Of a stretch of DNA of 64,000 bases, positions 25,237-35,324 are shown one piece after another (the stretch's first letter is position 1; every line of letters starts with the position of its first letter). The notes under the pieces were generated by a model that saw nothing but the letters and a program-made list of their open reading frames with translations, was not told where the DNA came from and did no database searches. Both the position numbers and the translations under genes were made by a program. The DNA is from an uncultured Prochlorococcus sp. (GTDB lineage Bacteria; Cyanobacteriota; Cyanobacteriia; PCC-6307; Cyanobiaceae), in contig NZ_CABYWZ010000003.1 of the NCBI RefSeq assembly GCF_902522795.1, positions 1 through 64,000 on the forward strand, written 5' to 3'.

Positions 25237-25998
25237 TTAATTATGTTCCTTGTTTCTTTTTGAATTGTTCAAAAACCAGTTTATTTGATGGACAATTCCT
25301 CTTAAAACATTTATTTCGTGCATTGATGTATTTGCCCTCAAGATATAATTCTTAAATTTACTGATTTTTGCCTTAGAAGTATGTTTTAAGAGATATCCAA
25401 CTCGCAAAAGCATTTCCTCGATTTCCACAAATGTATCATGTACTTCGTTTGATGATGCTAAGTTAAAAACTTTTAATTTATTATTCAAATCCTTTTTAGA
25501 AGATTTATTCAATTCATACAAAACTATTGAAACAGCGTGAGAAAGATTTAACGAAGGATTAATCTGAGAAGTTGGGATATTAAAAGTTTTATTTGCCAGA
25601 AGCAATTCACTATTAGTTAAACCTCTATCTTCTCTTCCAAATATAATTGCTAAATTATTTATCTTTTTAAAGGATAAAGTCCAATCAAATATATCTTCAG
25701 AAGATACTAAAATTGAATCTTTATTTACATCAATCCTTCCGCAAGATGCTAAAACTAAATCACAATCAAAAATCGCTTTTTGAAGATCATCAAAAATCTT
25801 ACAATGTTCAAGAAATTTTTGACCTTTAAGGGCCATTTTTTTTGCTTCTAAAGAAAATATATCACATTTAGGAGAGACAATTCTTAATTCATCAACTTTG
25901 AAATTACTACATAATCTAGCAACGCTACCTACATTTAAAGGGCCATTTGGTTCAACAAGTATAACCATTAAATTAGAAAAATTTTTTTCCAAAGTCAT
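25237..25998 (-). CDS. SPOUT-family tRNA/rRNA methyltransferase (TrmJ-like)
   Basis: A 253-aa SpoU-type 2'-O-methyltransferase with motif 1 EPNGPLNVGSVAR (16-28), motif 2 FGREDRGL (120-127) and motif 3 SLNLSHAV (149-156). The trefoil-knot fold binds S-adenosylmethionine. Family members TrmJ and LasT-like proteins modify tRNA near position 32 or rRNA; which applies here cannot be told. It overlaps the cytM gene by four bases (ATGA), so the pair is coupled. Confidence 0.88.
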   Translation of the reverse strand: MTLEKNFSNLMVILVEPNGPLNVGSVARLCSNFKVDELRIVSPKCDIFSLEAKKMALKGQKFLEHCKIFDDLQKAIFDCDLVLASCGRIDVNKDSILVSSEDIFDWTLSFKKINNLAIIFGREDRGLTNSELLLANKTFNIPTSQINPSLNLSHAVSIVLYELNKSSKKDLNNKLKVFNLASSNEVHDTFVEIEEMLLRVGYLLKHTSKAKISKFKNYILRANTSMHEINVLRGIVHQINWFLNNSKRNKEHN

Positions 25999-26381
25999 TC
26001 AAGGCTATGAAGATATTTTAATAAATTAGACATATTTACAGGATCAATTTCAAAACTTGGCATAGGAGGAGTTAGGCCTCCAGTAACTTGTTTGATTATC
26101 TCTTTATCATTCAAACGTTGAGTTATTGAATGTAAGTCTGGGCCCACTAATCCTCTTGCTGTAATTCCATGACATCCAACACAATTTATCTTAAAAAGAG
26201 CATCTCCTTCCTCAGCAGAGCCATTAAGCTCGAGAGTTTCAATAATATATTTGTTATTTTCATGATGTTTTATGAAAAATATTGAAAAACAAATAAATAA
26301 AACTCCAAATAAAATAAAAACAATTTTTAAGAATTCACTTTTAAAGTCTCTTTCTGCTGCAGTTGATGAAGATGTTGACAC
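25995..26381 (-). CDS. cytM: Cytochrome cM
   Basis: A 128-aa membrane-anchored c-type cytochrome: one helix (about residues 19-38) and a haem site CVGCH (67-71), with a Met ligand in PPMPSF (Met107). The size and anchor match cyanobacterial cytochrome cM, which influences electron flow between photosynthesis and respiration. Starts at GTG. Coupled to the methyltransferase gene by ATGA overlap and divergent from petG. Confidence 0.85.
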   Translation of the reverse strand: MSTSSSTAAERDFKSEFLKIVFILFGVLFICFSIFFIKHHENNKYIIETLELNGSAEEGDALFKINCVGCHGITARGLVGPDLHSITQRLNDKEIIKQVTGGLTPPMPSFEIDPVNMSNLLKYLHSLE

Positions 26382-26436
26382 AAAAAATAGTCTCTATGTA
26401 ACAATTGTGGATAAGAAATTCAAAAAAGTCAAAAAA

Positions 26437-26556
26437 ATGATCGAGCCTCTTCTATGTGGAATTGTTTTAGGTTTAGTTCCAATAACTCTTCTTGGATTAT
26501 TTGTAAGTGCATGGAATCAATACAGAAGAGGTTCAGGGATGCTGGACATTGATTAA
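26437..26556 (+). CDS. petG: Cytochrome b6f subunit PetG
   Basis: A 39-aa single-helix subunit of the cytochrome b6f complex: [20 protein letters not shown], then [11 protein letters not shown], a nearly invariant sequence. The frame extends upstream to an ATG at 26272, but the N-terminal extension is in the cytM coding strand region and lacks conservation, so ATG 26437 is right. The 3' end overlaps the convergent rsmD by 24 bases. Confidence 0.97.
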   Translation: MIEPLLCGIVLGLVPITLLGLFVSAWNQYRRGSGMLDID

Positions 26557-27132
26557 AAATGTTAATCTTGACTGCCCATAATTTCTTACATCTATAGTTT
26601 CCCACAAAGTACTTTTTTTAATAAATAGGTTTGGAGAATGTTCACAAATAACTGTTGAATCTTTCTTTAAAAAATTACAATTGAATAGTTGATTTAAAAC
26701 TAATTCATGGAAATCAACATGATATGGAGGATCTATATAAACAAAATCAAATTTTAATTTGTTTAAATCCATATTTCTAGATGATAAGTTTCTTTCATAA
26801 TTTGGTTTTGTCCATTTCAAAACGTCTTTACAAATAACTTCGATATCATTTCTCCTATTCTCTATATTCTCCAAAGAGTGTAGATTTTCTAAGCAAATTT
26901 TTGAGTTGATTTTGTTTTTTTCAATTGCAAGTATTTTGCTTGCCCCGTGATTATAGGCTTCACAAGATATGGCCCCTGTTCCACTAAATAAATCTAACCA
27001 GTTACTATTTTCAACTCTATTGTTTAATATATTGAATATAGCTTCTCTCACTCTCAAAGTTGTAGGTCTTGTATAATTATTATTTGGACTTTGGAGTTTT
27101 TTTCCACCTATTAATCTTAAGTGTGTCTTCAT
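26533..27132 (-). CDS. rsmD: 16S rRNA (guanine-N2) methyltransferase RsmD
   Basis: A 199-aa methyltransferase. An N-terminal basic region ([11 protein letters not shown]) and [15 protein letters not shown] are family-typical. The SAM site is [11 protein letters not shown] (46-56) and the catalytic motif DPPY is at 134-137. It methylates G966 of 16S rRNA in E. coli. Last of a minus-strand series after trxA and hisH, 13 bases from hisH; its end overlaps petG. Confidence 0.93.
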   Translation of the reverse strand: MKTHLRLIGGKKLQSPNNNYTRPTTLRVREAIFNILNNRVENSNWLDLFSGTGAISCEAYNHGASKILAIEKNKINSKICLENLHSLENIENRRNDIEVICKDVLKWTKPNYERNLSSRNMDLNKLKFDFVYIDPPYHVDFHELVLNQLFNCNFLKKDSTVICEHSPNLFIKKSTLWETIDVRNYGQSRLTFLINVQHP

Positions 27133-27145
27133 CAGTAATTATCAA

Positions 27146-27763
27146 TTATTGAATATTACTAAGCCATCTTCTCAAAAGTTTTTCACCGGTTTTTCCAGAT
27201 TTTTCCGGATGAAATTGACAGGCCAATAAATTATCATTCTCAATCATTGCAGTTAATTTTTCAGAGCCATAATCAACCTGAGCTGTAATAATATCTAATT
27301 CAGCTGGGATTGCATGATAGGAATGTACAAAATAGACCCAATTATTTAATTCTTCAATCCCAAATAAAGTATTTTTTTTTGTAGGTAAAAGTTGACACCA
27401 ACCCATGTGCGGGATTCTTTGGTTAACAATATTGGGTATTTTTTGTATTTTTCCTTTTAAAATTCCCAGCCCTTGAACTTTTCCTTCATCACTAGATTCA
27501 AAAAGGAGTTGAAGACCTAAACATATCCCAAAAAAGGACTTCCCGCTTTTAATCCAATTTTTCAAATCAGTAATTAAATCAGTATTTATGAGATTATTCA
27601 TTGCTGGATCAAATGATCCAACTCCAGGAAGTATTATCGCCTTACAAAGCTTAGAATCATTAAAGTTTTTAATTAATATAATTTCTTCTCCAAGACTTTC
27701 AAGTGATTTGGTTACAGAATGAATATTACCCATTCCATAGTCTATTAGTCCTATTTTATGCAA
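27146..27763 (-). CDS. hisH: Imidazole glycerol phosphate synthase glutaminase subunit HisH
   Basis: A 205-aa class I glutaminase that feeds ammonia to HisF in histidine synthesis. The nucleophile Cys81 lies in GICLGLQLLF, and the partner His185/Glu187 in CQFHPEKSG. Also DYGMGN at the start and LPGVGSF. The gene follows trxA by 11 bases; hisF is not in the window. Confidence 0.96.
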   Translation of the reverse strand: MHKIGLIDYGMGNIHSVTKSLESLGEEIILIKNFNDSKLCKAIILPGVGSFDPAMNNLINTDLITDLKNWIKSGKSFFGICLGLQLLFESSDEGKVQGLGILKGKIQKIPNIVNQRIPHMGWCQLLPTKKNTLFGIEELNNWVYFVHSYHAIPAELDIITAQVDYGSEKLTAMIENDNLLACQFHPEKSGKTGEKLLRRWLSNIQ

Positions 27764-27774
27764 AGCTTTTAAAT

Positions 27775-28098
27775 TTATAAATGCTTAGTTAAAGTGCTCG
27801 AAAGGGTTGCTTTTGGCACAGCACCAACAACGGTATCAACCTTTTGACCTCCTTTAAAGATCATTAATGTGGGAATGCTTCTAATTCCGTATTGACTCGC
27901 AACATTTGGATTCTCATCTGTGTTTAATTTAAAAACTTTAATTTTCCCTTCAAAGTCTTTTGAGATTTCTTCTACAACTGGAGCGACCATCCTACATGGA
28001 CCGCACCATGGTGCCCAAAAATCAACCAATACTGGTAGATCACTTTGCAGTACATCCTTGTCAAATGAAGAATCAGTTACGGCTGGAGCTGATGACAT
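27775..28098 (-). CDS. trxA: Thioredoxin TrxA
   Basis: A 107-aa m-type thioredoxin with the active site WCGPC (31-35) and the cis-Pro segment [11 protein letters not shown]. It reduces disulfides in target enzymes using electrons from ferredoxin- or NADPH-dependent reductases. It is downstream of yfr1 and guaB on the same strand and leads to hisH. Confidence 0.97.
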   Translation of the reverse strand: MSSAPAVTDSSFDKDVLQSDLPVLVDFWAPWCGPCRMVAPVVEEISKDFEGKIKVFKLNTDENPNVASQYGIRSIPTLMIFKGGQKVDTVVGAVPKATLSSTLTKHL

Positions 28099-28188
28099 AA
28101 TTTAAGTATTCCTTTTGAAAATTTAGCAAGCAATTCTTTTAAGTGATGATTTCATTACAGATAAAATGATATAAGTAACAAAATATCT

Positions 28189-28210
28189 AAAAAAGCCCGA
28201 TTAATCGGGC
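28189..28210 (-). terminator. Terminator of yfr1
   Basis: A perfect palindrome, GCCCGATTAATCGGGC (28195-28210), is followed by UUUUUU on the minus strand. It forms the 3' hairpin of Yfr1. Confidence 0.9.
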
Positions 28211-28246
28211 GATTTAGTGTGTGAGGAGTATGGGGTTTCCCCCATT
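28189..28246 (-). ncRNA. yfr1: Yfr1 small regulatory RNA
   Basis: Read on the minus strand: a 5' hairpin ATGGGGGAAACCCCAT, then the unpaired core ACTCCTCACACACT, then the terminator stem GCCCGATTAATCGGGC with six U. This architecture and the guaB-trxA location are those of cyanobacterial Yfr1, which pairs by its core with mRNAs for outer-membrane proteins. A TATTAT box (complement of 28252-28257) fits a start near 28246. Confidence 0.93.
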
Positions 28247-28251
28247 ATTTC

Positions 28252-28257
28252 ATAATA
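28252..28257 (-). promoter_or_regulatory. -10 box of yfr1
   Basis: TATTAT on the minus strand lies six bases upstream of the predicted Yfr1 5' end, at ideal -10 spacing. Identified by position only. Confidence 0.55.
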
Positions 28258-28327
28258 ACTCCTAATCAGAAAATTTTTCAATTTAATACTTAATTCACTA
28301 AGGTTTTATAATTTTGCTCTAAATGAA

Positions 28328-29491
28328 CTACTTACCCATCCCAAGCTGCTGAGCCTTTTGATAAACCTTACCCTCTGTAAGAAGCGATGGTGCGATAACT
28401 ATTTCAACTTTTTGCATTTCTTTAATATTTTTTGCCCCAAGAGTACTCATTGAGGTTCTAATTGCTCCTAATAAATTATGTGTCCCATCGTCAAGCAAGG
28501 CAGGGCCTTTAATTATCCTTTCTAAGGATCCTGTAGAACCAACCTCAATTCTTGTGCCCCTTGGCAATACTGGACTTGGAGTAGCCATACCCCAGTGAAA
28601 TCCTTTACCTGGAGCGTTTGAGGATTTAGCTATTGGAGATCCAATCATTACAGCATCTGATCCACATGCTAAACACTTACAGATATCTCCGCCCGTCACA
28701 ATTCCTCCATCACCAATAATAGGAATATAACGACCAGTTTCTTTAAAGTAATCATTTCTTGCCGCACTACAATCAGCAATTGCAGTTGCTTGAGGGATTC
28801 CAATTCCCAATACTCCTCTTGATGTACATGCCGCTCCAGGTCCTATCCCAACCATTAATCCTGCAACTCCAGCATCCATGAGAAGTTTTGCAACTTCATA
28901 AGTAACACAATTTCCAGCTACAACTGGAACGTTCATAGATTGGCAGAGATCTTTGATATTTAAAGTTTCCTTACCTTCCATACCAAGATGTTCAGTTGAA
29001 ACAACTGTTCCTTGAAGAAAAAATAAATCTATTTTGGAATTATTTAGTGTTTCTTTAAATTTAATAGCAGCTTGAGGAGTCCCACTAAAAGCAGCGATAC
29101 CTCCTCCTTCTTTGACCTCATTTATTCTTTGTAAAATCAATCCCTCCTTGACGGGTTCATTGTATATCTTCTGCATTAACGGAACAAAATCATTTTTCCC
29201 GACTGATGCTATTTGGTTCAATATTTCATCAGGATTTTCATATCTTGTTTGTATACCCTCCATATTAATAACTCCTAGGGAACCTAATTTTGTGAGTTCT
29301 ACAGCCGTATTGACATCGACAACACTGTCCATGGCACTAGCTACGATCGGAACTTCTCTTTTGATATCACCTATTGACCAAGAAGGATCAGTTAAATCGT
29401 AATCAAGTGTTCTGTTACCTGGGACTAAAGCTATTTCATCAATGCCATAAGCCCTTTTGACTTTTTTATTTAAACCAAGTTCAATATTCAC
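28328..29491 (-). CDS. guaB: IMP dehydrogenase-family protein (GuaB3 type)
   Basis: A 387-aa IMPDH/GMPR barrel that would oxidise IMP to XMP with NAD. Catalytic Cys222 lies in GPGAACTSRG; VVAGNCVTYEVAK and DGGIVTGGDICK contact substrate. It lacks the paired CBS domains of ordinary GuaB (about 490 aa), which marks the short GuaB3-like form common in cyanobacteria and actinobacteria. GTG start. It lies upstream of yfr1 and trxA. Confidence 0.88.
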   Translation of the reverse strand: MNIELGLNKKVKRAYGIDEIALVPGNRTLDYDLTDPSWSIGDIKREVPIVASAMDSVVDVNTAVELTKLGSLGVINMEGIQTRYENPDEILNQIASVGKNDFVPLMQKIYNEPVKEGLILQRINEVKEGGGIAAFSGTPQAAIKFKETLNNSKIDLFFLQGTVVSTEHLGMEGKETLNIKDLCQSMNVPVVAGNCVTYEVAKLLMDAGVAGLMVGIGPGAACTSRGVLGIGIPQATAIADCSAARNDYFKETGRYIPIIGDGGIVTGGDICKCLACGSDAVMIGSPIAKSSNAPGKGFHWGMATPSPVLPRGTRIEVGSTGSLERIIKGPALLDDGTHNLLGAIRTSMSTLGAKNIKEMQKVEIVIAPSLLTEGKVYQKAQQLGMGK

Positions 29492-29671
29492 GGAATTTTT
29501 CTCTTCATTTTGATTAAATTAACAACTAAAGGGGTAATAAGCCAAGGTTTATTCAAAAACAACAGGTTTTATTTTGATTTGTGTGTAAATGTGAGTATTT
29601 GGGAATTAAATAAATATTTTTTTTTATTCATTATGACAATCAGCGATTATTATTAAAAAAAGGATTTTTAT

Positions 29672-32269
29672 ATGTCTGATATTTTAGATTCTGATAACTC
29701 AGGATTAAGTGAAAATAACGACCGAATTATTCAGACTGACCTAAGAAATGAGATGTCTCGCTCATACCTTGAGTATGCAATGAGCGTAATTGTTGGTCGT
29801 GCTCTTCCAGATGCAAGAGATGGATTAAAACCTGTTCATAGAAGAATACTTTATGCAATGTATGAACTTGGTTTAACTAGCAGTAGACCATACAGAAAAT
29901 GTGCAAGAGTTGTTGGAGAAGTACTAGGTAAATACCACCCTCATGGCGATACTGCTGTTTATGATGCTTTGGTTAGGATGGCTCAGGATTTCTCTATGAG
30001 GATGCCACTCATAGATGGCCATGGAAACTTTGGTTCTGTTGATAACGATCCTCCAGCAGCAATGAGATATACAGAATCTCGTTTACAGTCTCTTACAGAT
30101 GAAAGTTTATTAGAAGACATTGAATCTGAAACTGTAGATTTCGCAGATAATTTTGATGGTTCTCAGCAAGAACCAACAGTTTTGCCTGCTAGGATTCCTC
30201 AACTACTTCTAAATGGATCATCTGGAATAGCAGTAGGAATGGCAACTAATATTCCACCTCATAACTTAGGGGAATTAATTAATGGTCTTAAATCAATAAT
30301 CAAAAACCCTTCAATAGAAGATAGAGAACTTTTTGAAATAATTAAGGGACCTGATTTTCCCACAGGTGGTCAAATCTTAGGCAGAGAAGGTATCAAAGAA
30401 ACTTTCAAAATAGGAAGGGGTTCAATTACTATGAGAGGTGTAGCAAATATTGAGCAAATAAAATCCACTGGAAGAGCAGAAAAAGATGCAGTAATAATTA
30501 CAGAGCTTCCATTTCAAACTAATAAAGCGGCATTGATAGAAAGAATTGCTGACTTGGTTAATGAAAAAAAATTAGAAGGTATTTCTGATATTAGAGATGA
30601 AAGTGATCGAGACGGAATGAGGATTGTTATTGAACTAAAAAGGGATGCCTATCCACAAGTAGTTTTAAATAATTTATTTAAGTTAACACCTCTACAAAAT
30701 AACTTTAGTGCAAATATCCTTGCTTTAGTAAAAGGAGAGCCCACAACACTTTCACTCAGGAAAATGTTAGATGTATTTCTAGACTTCAGAGTGGAGACAA
30801 TAAGGCGAAGAACAGGATTTTTATTAAAAAAGGCTGAAGAGAGGGATCACATCGTAAAAGGTCTTTTATTAGCATTGGGTGCGATGGATGAGATTATTAA
30901 TCTAATAAGATCAGCAAAAGATACAGTTTCAGCCAGAGAAAAATTACAAGCTGATCATAAGTTATCTACCACTCAGGCAGAAGCTATTTTACAAATGCAA
31001 TTAAGAAGATTAACAGCTTTAGAAGCAGATAAAATCAAAGGGGAACATGATGAGTTAACCAGAAAAATCAACTCATATCAGCAAATATTGAATAGTAAAG
31101 AAAGAATTTTTGAAATTATTTTGGAAGAACTTAATAAAATCGATGAAAGATTTTCCTCTCCAAGAAAAACAGAAATACTCGATTTAGGAGGTGGTCTAGA
31201 TGATATTGATCTTATCGCTAATGAAAGATCTGTAGTTTTATTGACTGAAGCAGGTTATTTAAAAAGAATGCCTGTTAATGAATTCGAATCTACAAGTCGT
31301 GGGTCTAGAGGTAAAGCTGGAACAAAGACACAAGAAGATGATGAAGTAAAACTTTTTATAAGCTGTAATGATCATGATACTCTTTTGCTTTTCAGTGATA
31401 GAGGGGTATCTTATGCTCTGCCAGCATATAGAGTCCCCATGAGTAGCAGAACAGCTAAAGGTACTCCATCAGTTCAACTTCTCCCAATACCAAGGGAAGA
31501 AAAGATAACCTCGCTAGTTGCAGTAGATTCTTTTGATAACGATTGTTATCTATTAATGCTAACCAAGGCTGGATTTATAAAAAGAACTTCACTTTCTGCT
31601 TTCTCAAAAATTCGATCTAATGGATTAATAGCAATAAATCTTGAGGAAGGAGATGCTTTAACTTGGGTTAGGTTATCAAGAGAAGGCGATAGTGTTTTGA
31701 TTGGATCAAGAACAGGAATGGCGATTCATTTCAGACTAGATATTAACGAATTAAGGCCACTTGGCAGGACAGCAAGGGGGGTTAAATCTATGAACCTTAG
31801 GGAAGGAGACAATCTTGTATCTATGGACGTTTTGACATCTGATTTAGTTGATCAATTAGCTAAGAGTGAAGATCTCACGAAAGAGTCTGATGAGAATCTT
31901 GAAGTTAACTCTTCAGAAGGTCCTTGGGTACTTATAGCAAGTGCATTTGGATTAGGTAAAAGAGTACCTGTAACTCAGTTTAGATTGCAAAAAAGAGCTG
32001 GTATGGGATTGAAAGCAATAAAATTCAGAATTAAAGATGATGTATTAGTATGTTTGAAAGTTCTTGGAGAAGGGGAAGAATTACTTTTTGTGACTGAAAA
32101 AGGTGTAATAGTTAGAACAAACGCAGATAAAATATCCCAGCAATCTAGAGCTGCTACTGGAGTAAAATTACAAAGATTAGATGAGGGGGATCATTTATCA
32201 GAAGTTGTTTTAGTTCCTCATGAACAAACAGAAGAAGCAGGCCAATTCAACTCAGACAAACAAAATTAA
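29672..32269 (+). CDS. gyrA: DNA gyrase subunit A
   Basis: An 865-aa type II topoisomerase subunit. Catalytic Tyr133 is in AAMRYTE, after the GKYHPHGD and [12 protein letters not shown] segments. The C-terminal domain carries six-bladed wrapping repeats; the GyrA box is degenerate (SRGSRGKAG near 545). ATG follows AAAAAAGGA, a plausible ribosome site. GyrB is elsewhere. It is followed 23 bases later by crtL, so they may be co-transcribed. Confidence 0.97.
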   Translation: MSDILDSDNSGLSENNDRIIQTDLRNEMSRSYLEYAMSVIVGRALPDARDGLKPVHRRILYAMYELGLTSSRPYRKCARVVGEVLGKYHPHGDTAVYDALVRMAQDFSMRMPLIDGHGNFGSVDNDPPAAMRYTESRLQSLTDESLLEDIESETVDFADNFDGSQQEPTVLPARIPQLLLNGSSGIAVGMATNIPPHNLGELINGLKSIIKNPSIEDRELFEIIKGPDFPTGGQILGREGIKETFKIGRGSITMRGVANIEQIKSTGRAEKDAVIITELPFQTNKAALIERIADLVNEKKLEGISDIRDESDRDGMRIVIELKRDAYPQVVLNNLFKLTPLQNNFSANILALVKGEPTTLSLRKMLDVFLDFRVETIRRRTGFLLKKAEERDHIVKGLLLALGAMDEIINLIRSAKDTVSAREKLQADHKLSTTQAEAILQMQLRRLTALEADKIKGEHDELTRKINSYQQILNSKERIFEIILEELNKIDERFSSPRKTEILDLGGGLDDIDLIANERSVVLLTEAGYLKRMPVNEFESTSRGSRGKAGTKTQEDDEVKLFISCNDHDTLLLFSDRGVSYALPAYRVPMSSRTAKGTPSVQLLPIPREEKITSLVAVDSFDNDCYLLMLTKAGFIKRTSLSAFSKIRSNGLIAINLEEGDALTWVRLSREGDSVLIGSRTGMAIHFRLDINELRPLGRTARGVKSMNLREGDNLVSMDVLTSDLVDQLAKSEDLTKESDENLEVNSSEGPWVLIASAFGLGKRVPVTQFRLQKRAGMGLKAIKFRIKDDVLVCLKVLGEGEELLFVTEKGVIVRTNADKISQQSRAATGVKLQRLDEGDHLSEVVLVPHEQTEEAGQFNSDKQN

Positions 32270-32292
32270 AAGAAATTGGTTTATTAGATCAT

Positions 32293-33504
32293 ATGGAGAT
32301 ACTTGATATTTTGATTTTAGGTTCCGGGCCTGCAGCACTATGCTTAGCTACAGAATTAGCAAAGCAAAATCTTAAAATAAAGGGAATATCAACTAAATCT
32401 CCAAAAGAAAAATGGGAAAATACATATGGTATTTGGGCTTCTGAATTAGAGGAATTAGGATTAGAGTCTTTGTTATCTCATCGTTGGTGTGAAACAGTTA
32501 GTTTTTTTGGAAACGGGGAAAATAAAAAGGGAGATAATCCAACAAAACATAATTATGATTATGGTTTAATAAATCAAGAAGCTTTTCAAAATGAACTTTT
32601 AAAAAAGTGTAAAGGGATTGAATGGTTAAATGAAACAGCAACAGACATTAAAGAGAAAAATAAACTATCTGAGGTTATTTGTTCTTCAGGGCTGAGGATA
32701 AAGGCGAGGTTAGTCATTGATGCAAGTGGTCATAAAAGTAATTTTGTAAAAAGACCGCTCCAAAATGAAATTGCTCAACAAGCTGCGTACGGAATTGTCG
32801 GTAAATTTTCATCCCCACCTGTAAAAAAAGAACAATTTGTTTTAATGGACTTTCGTCCAAATCATTTAAACAATGAAGAAAAGTTATCATCTCCTTCCTT
32901 TCTCTATGCAATGGATCTTGGAAATGAAACTTTTTTTGTTGAGGAAACATCATTAGCAAGTTATCCTGCACTATCCCAAGAAAATCTTAAAAAAAGACTT
33001 TTCAAAAGACTTAATAGTAAGGGTATTAAGGTAATTGAAGTTTTTCATGAAGAGAATTGTCTTTTCCCAATGAATTTACCCCTCCCATTTAAAAAACAAT
33101 TTGTTCTTGGTTTTGGAGGTTCAGCAAGCATGGTGCATCCTGCATCAGGATATATGATCGGATCTTTATTAAGAAGAGCTCCACTACTTGCAGAAAAACT
33201 AGCAATCTTTTTAAAAGAACCTAATCTAAGTTCTCTTGAACTGGCGACAAAAGGTTGGGGAATTCTTTGGCCTTACGAGTTAACACAGAGGCATAAACTT
33301 TACCAATATGGTTTAAGAAGATTGATGAGTTTTGACGAAAGTAAATTAAGAAGCTTTTTCTCAAATTTCTTTGAATTATCGACTAATGAATGGGTTGGAT
33401 TTCTTACTAATACACTTCCTCTTCCAAAACTAATTTATGTTATGAGCAAAATGTTTATAAATTCACCTCTAAAAGTAAAACTAGGAATGCTTAAATTAAA
33501 TTAG
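32293..33504 (+). CDS. crtL: Lycopene beta-cyclase (CrtL type)
   Basis: A 403-aa plant-type flavoprotein cyclase. It has an N-terminal nucleotide fold LGSGPAALCLATELA (from residue 9), DASGHKSNFVKR, FLYAMDLGNETFFVEETSL and GFGGSASMVHPASGYM. It closes the ends of lycopene to make beta-carotene. Prochlorococcus has two CrtL-type paralogues, beta and epsilon; the position beside gyrA and the cyclase motifs favour the beta form, but I cannot prove specificity. Divergent partners such as crtE lie further along this window. Confidence 0.85.
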   Translation: MEILDILILGSGPAALCLATELAKQNLKIKGISTKSPKEKWENTYGIWASELEELGLESLLSHRWCETVSFFGNGENKKGDNPTKHNYDYGLINQEAFQNELLKKCKGIEWLNETATDIKEKNKLSEVICSSGLRIKARLVIDASGHKSNFVKRPLQNEIAQQAAYGIVGKFSSPPVKKEQFVLMDFRPNHLNNEEKLSSPSFLYAMDLGNETFFVEETSLASYPALSQENLKKRLFKRLNSKGIKVIEVFHEENCLFPMNLPLPFKKQFVLGFGGSASMVHPASGYMIGSLLRRAPLLAEKLAIFLKEPNLSSLELATKGWGILWPYELTQRHKLYQYGLRRLMSFDESKLRSFFSNFFELSTNEWVGFLTNTLPLPKLIYVMSKMFINSPLKVKLGMLKLN

Positions 33505-33512
33505 TATTTTTT

Positions 33513-35096
33513 TTATTTTCGCCAATCATCAATATTAATATCTGGAAAAACTTTATCTTCTTCCTCAATATCTTCAAGAAATTTTAAATTAAAATTGGAG
33601 TGATTTTTAATCATTTCAACTATTTTCCAGAATCTGAACAAATGTCTTTCTATCCTCTCTTTTGCAAGTTCAGTTGTAGTTCCAGCTCTTAAGATAAAAC
33701 TCCAATCAGAGGACTCAGAGAGAAGTAATTCTCTTGCTGCTTGCTTGAAAAGTCTTGAGGAAAAGTCATTATTGAAATTTTTCGAGCATAAATCAACAAA
33801 AGTTGAGCCTGCTTTTGTGATCTCAGGAACAATCCATGCATTTGCATCATTAATCCAGTAATTATGGTAACCTCCTTGTCCCCAGCTTGATGGTGATGGA
33901 TCACAAATCTGAAGTTTTGGCTTTTGTAATAAGAATTCTTTTAAGTTTGTAAGCTTAATGGAATATTTACTAGAGTTTTTTAAAATATTTTCAATAAAAG
34001 AAGGTCCCTCATACCACCAATGCCCAAATAACTCTGCATCAAATGGAGCTACCAATAAGGGCTTAAAGGAAGAGGATAATGTTAATTTTTCTAGTTGTTT
34101 GGATCTCGCGAGAAGATAATCATCAGCATGTTCTGCAGCCTTCTCCTTGGCTTCATTTTCTAAGTAAAACGCTTTTTCCCCTAATCCTGCACTATAATCT
34201 GTAATTTTATGAAACTTCAAACCCAAAGGTCTTTTAGTTGAGATACCTTTCTTTTGGAGCTTGGAGATTGGTAATTCCCAACCCAAATCTTTGTGAAATT
34301 CTCTATAAACTTTATCTCCAGGGAATCCATCTTTAGCAGACCAAACGGGCAAAGTTGACTCACTATCTCTTCCAAAAAAGGCAACTCCTTTTTTCGAGCA
34401 GATTGGAGCATATACACCATATCTAGGCCTAGGGGTGGCATTAAGTATCCCATGACCGTCTAAGATTGCATATCTTATTCCGGAATTAATTAGTATTTTG
34501 TCTAGATTCTCATAATAAGCACATTCAGGTAACCAAATACCTAATGGCTTTGTTCCAAAAATATTTTTATGGCTCCTAATTGCGGTATTAATTTGTCCTT
34601 TAACAGTTTCAGGATTCTCCCTTAGAATTGGCAAATATCCGTGAGTAGCAGCACAAGTAAGAATATCCAAATTTCCAGAGTTGTTTAAAACCCTAAACTT
34701 CTCAATTAAATTTCCAGAACAATTTTTCCAATATAAATATTTTTCATTAAGATTTTTCATTAAAAATGCAGAGGCATTTTTTTCTTCTAGTGGTAGTTCG
34801 TTTAAGAAATCATTTCTTGTTTTAATCCAACTTGGGAAAGTTTCTTGAATTTGTTTATTATTTAGAAGTGATAATAATGTTGGAGACAAACTAATAGTAA
34901 GTTTTGTATTCTCAGGATTTTCATTTTTGGAAGTTTCTATTGATTGAAGTAGTGGTATATAACATTCCAAAATCGCCTGAAACAACCAATCCTCTTCTAA
35001 TGAGTTTTTCTCATTTTTTCTGACATAAGGTAGATGAGCATGTAAAACTATCGCTAACTGACCTAAAACATTTTTTTGTGGGTATTGCCCATTCAT
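33513..35096 (-). CDS. Glycoside hydrolase family 57 (alpha-glucan enzyme)
   Basis: A 527-aa GH57 protein: N-terminal HAHLPYV (19-25), nucleophile Glu191 in GIWLPECAY, and acid Asp353 in PFDAELFGHWWYEG. A C-terminal helical segment (SSDWSFILRAGTT) is typical of the branching-enzyme/DUF1957 subgroup. It acts on alpha-glucans, probably as a 1,4-alpha-glucan branching enzyme or amylase in glycogen metabolism. Glycogen links it to malQ at 51151. It is convergent with crtL, eight bases apart. Confidence 0.85.
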   Translation of the reverse strand: MNGQYPQKNVLGQLAIVLHAHLPYVRKNEKNSLEEDWLFQAILECYIPLLQSIETSKNENPENTKLTISLSPTLLSLLNNKQIQETFPSWIKTRNDFLNELPLEEKNASAFLMKNLNEKYLYWKNCSGNLIEKFRVLNNSGNLDILTCAATHGYLPILRENPETVKGQINTAIRSHKNIFGTKPLGIWLPECAYYENLDKILINSGIRYAILDGHGILNATPRPRYGVYAPICSKKGVAFFGRDSESTLPVWSAKDGFPGDKVYREFHKDLGWELPISKLQKKGISTKRPLGLKFHKITDYSAGLGEKAFYLENEAKEKAAEHADDYLLARSKQLEKLTLSSSFKPLLVAPFDAELFGHWWYEGPSFIENILKNSSKYSIKLTNLKEFLLQKPKLQICDPSPSSWGQGGYHNYWINDANAWIVPEITKAGSTFVDLCSKNFNNDFSSRLFKQAARELLLSESSDWSFILRAGTTTELAKERIERHLFRFWKIVEMIKNHSNFNLKFLEDIEEEDKVFPDINIDDWRK

Positions 35097-35324
35097 ACTT
35101 TTTATAATTTATACATGTTATTTTTATAAGAAATCAAAAATAACGTTTTATAAAAGGAGGATTTAATCTTAAAAGAATACTTTAATAATTTAAGTATTTC
35201 ATTTTTATCTCCATAATTTTAACCAATATTGTTTAAGTTACAAAACTTGCAGCAAATCATTATTGAACTAAATCTAGTCAAATTTTTTTAATTAGCTTAA
35301 TATAAGTTTAGGTTATTTCCCTTA

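Noticed and set aside
26272-26436. A 55-residue N-terminal extension of PetG
   Set aside because: PetG is a 39-aa protein with a nearly fixed N-terminus at 26437, and the extension is antisense to cytM.
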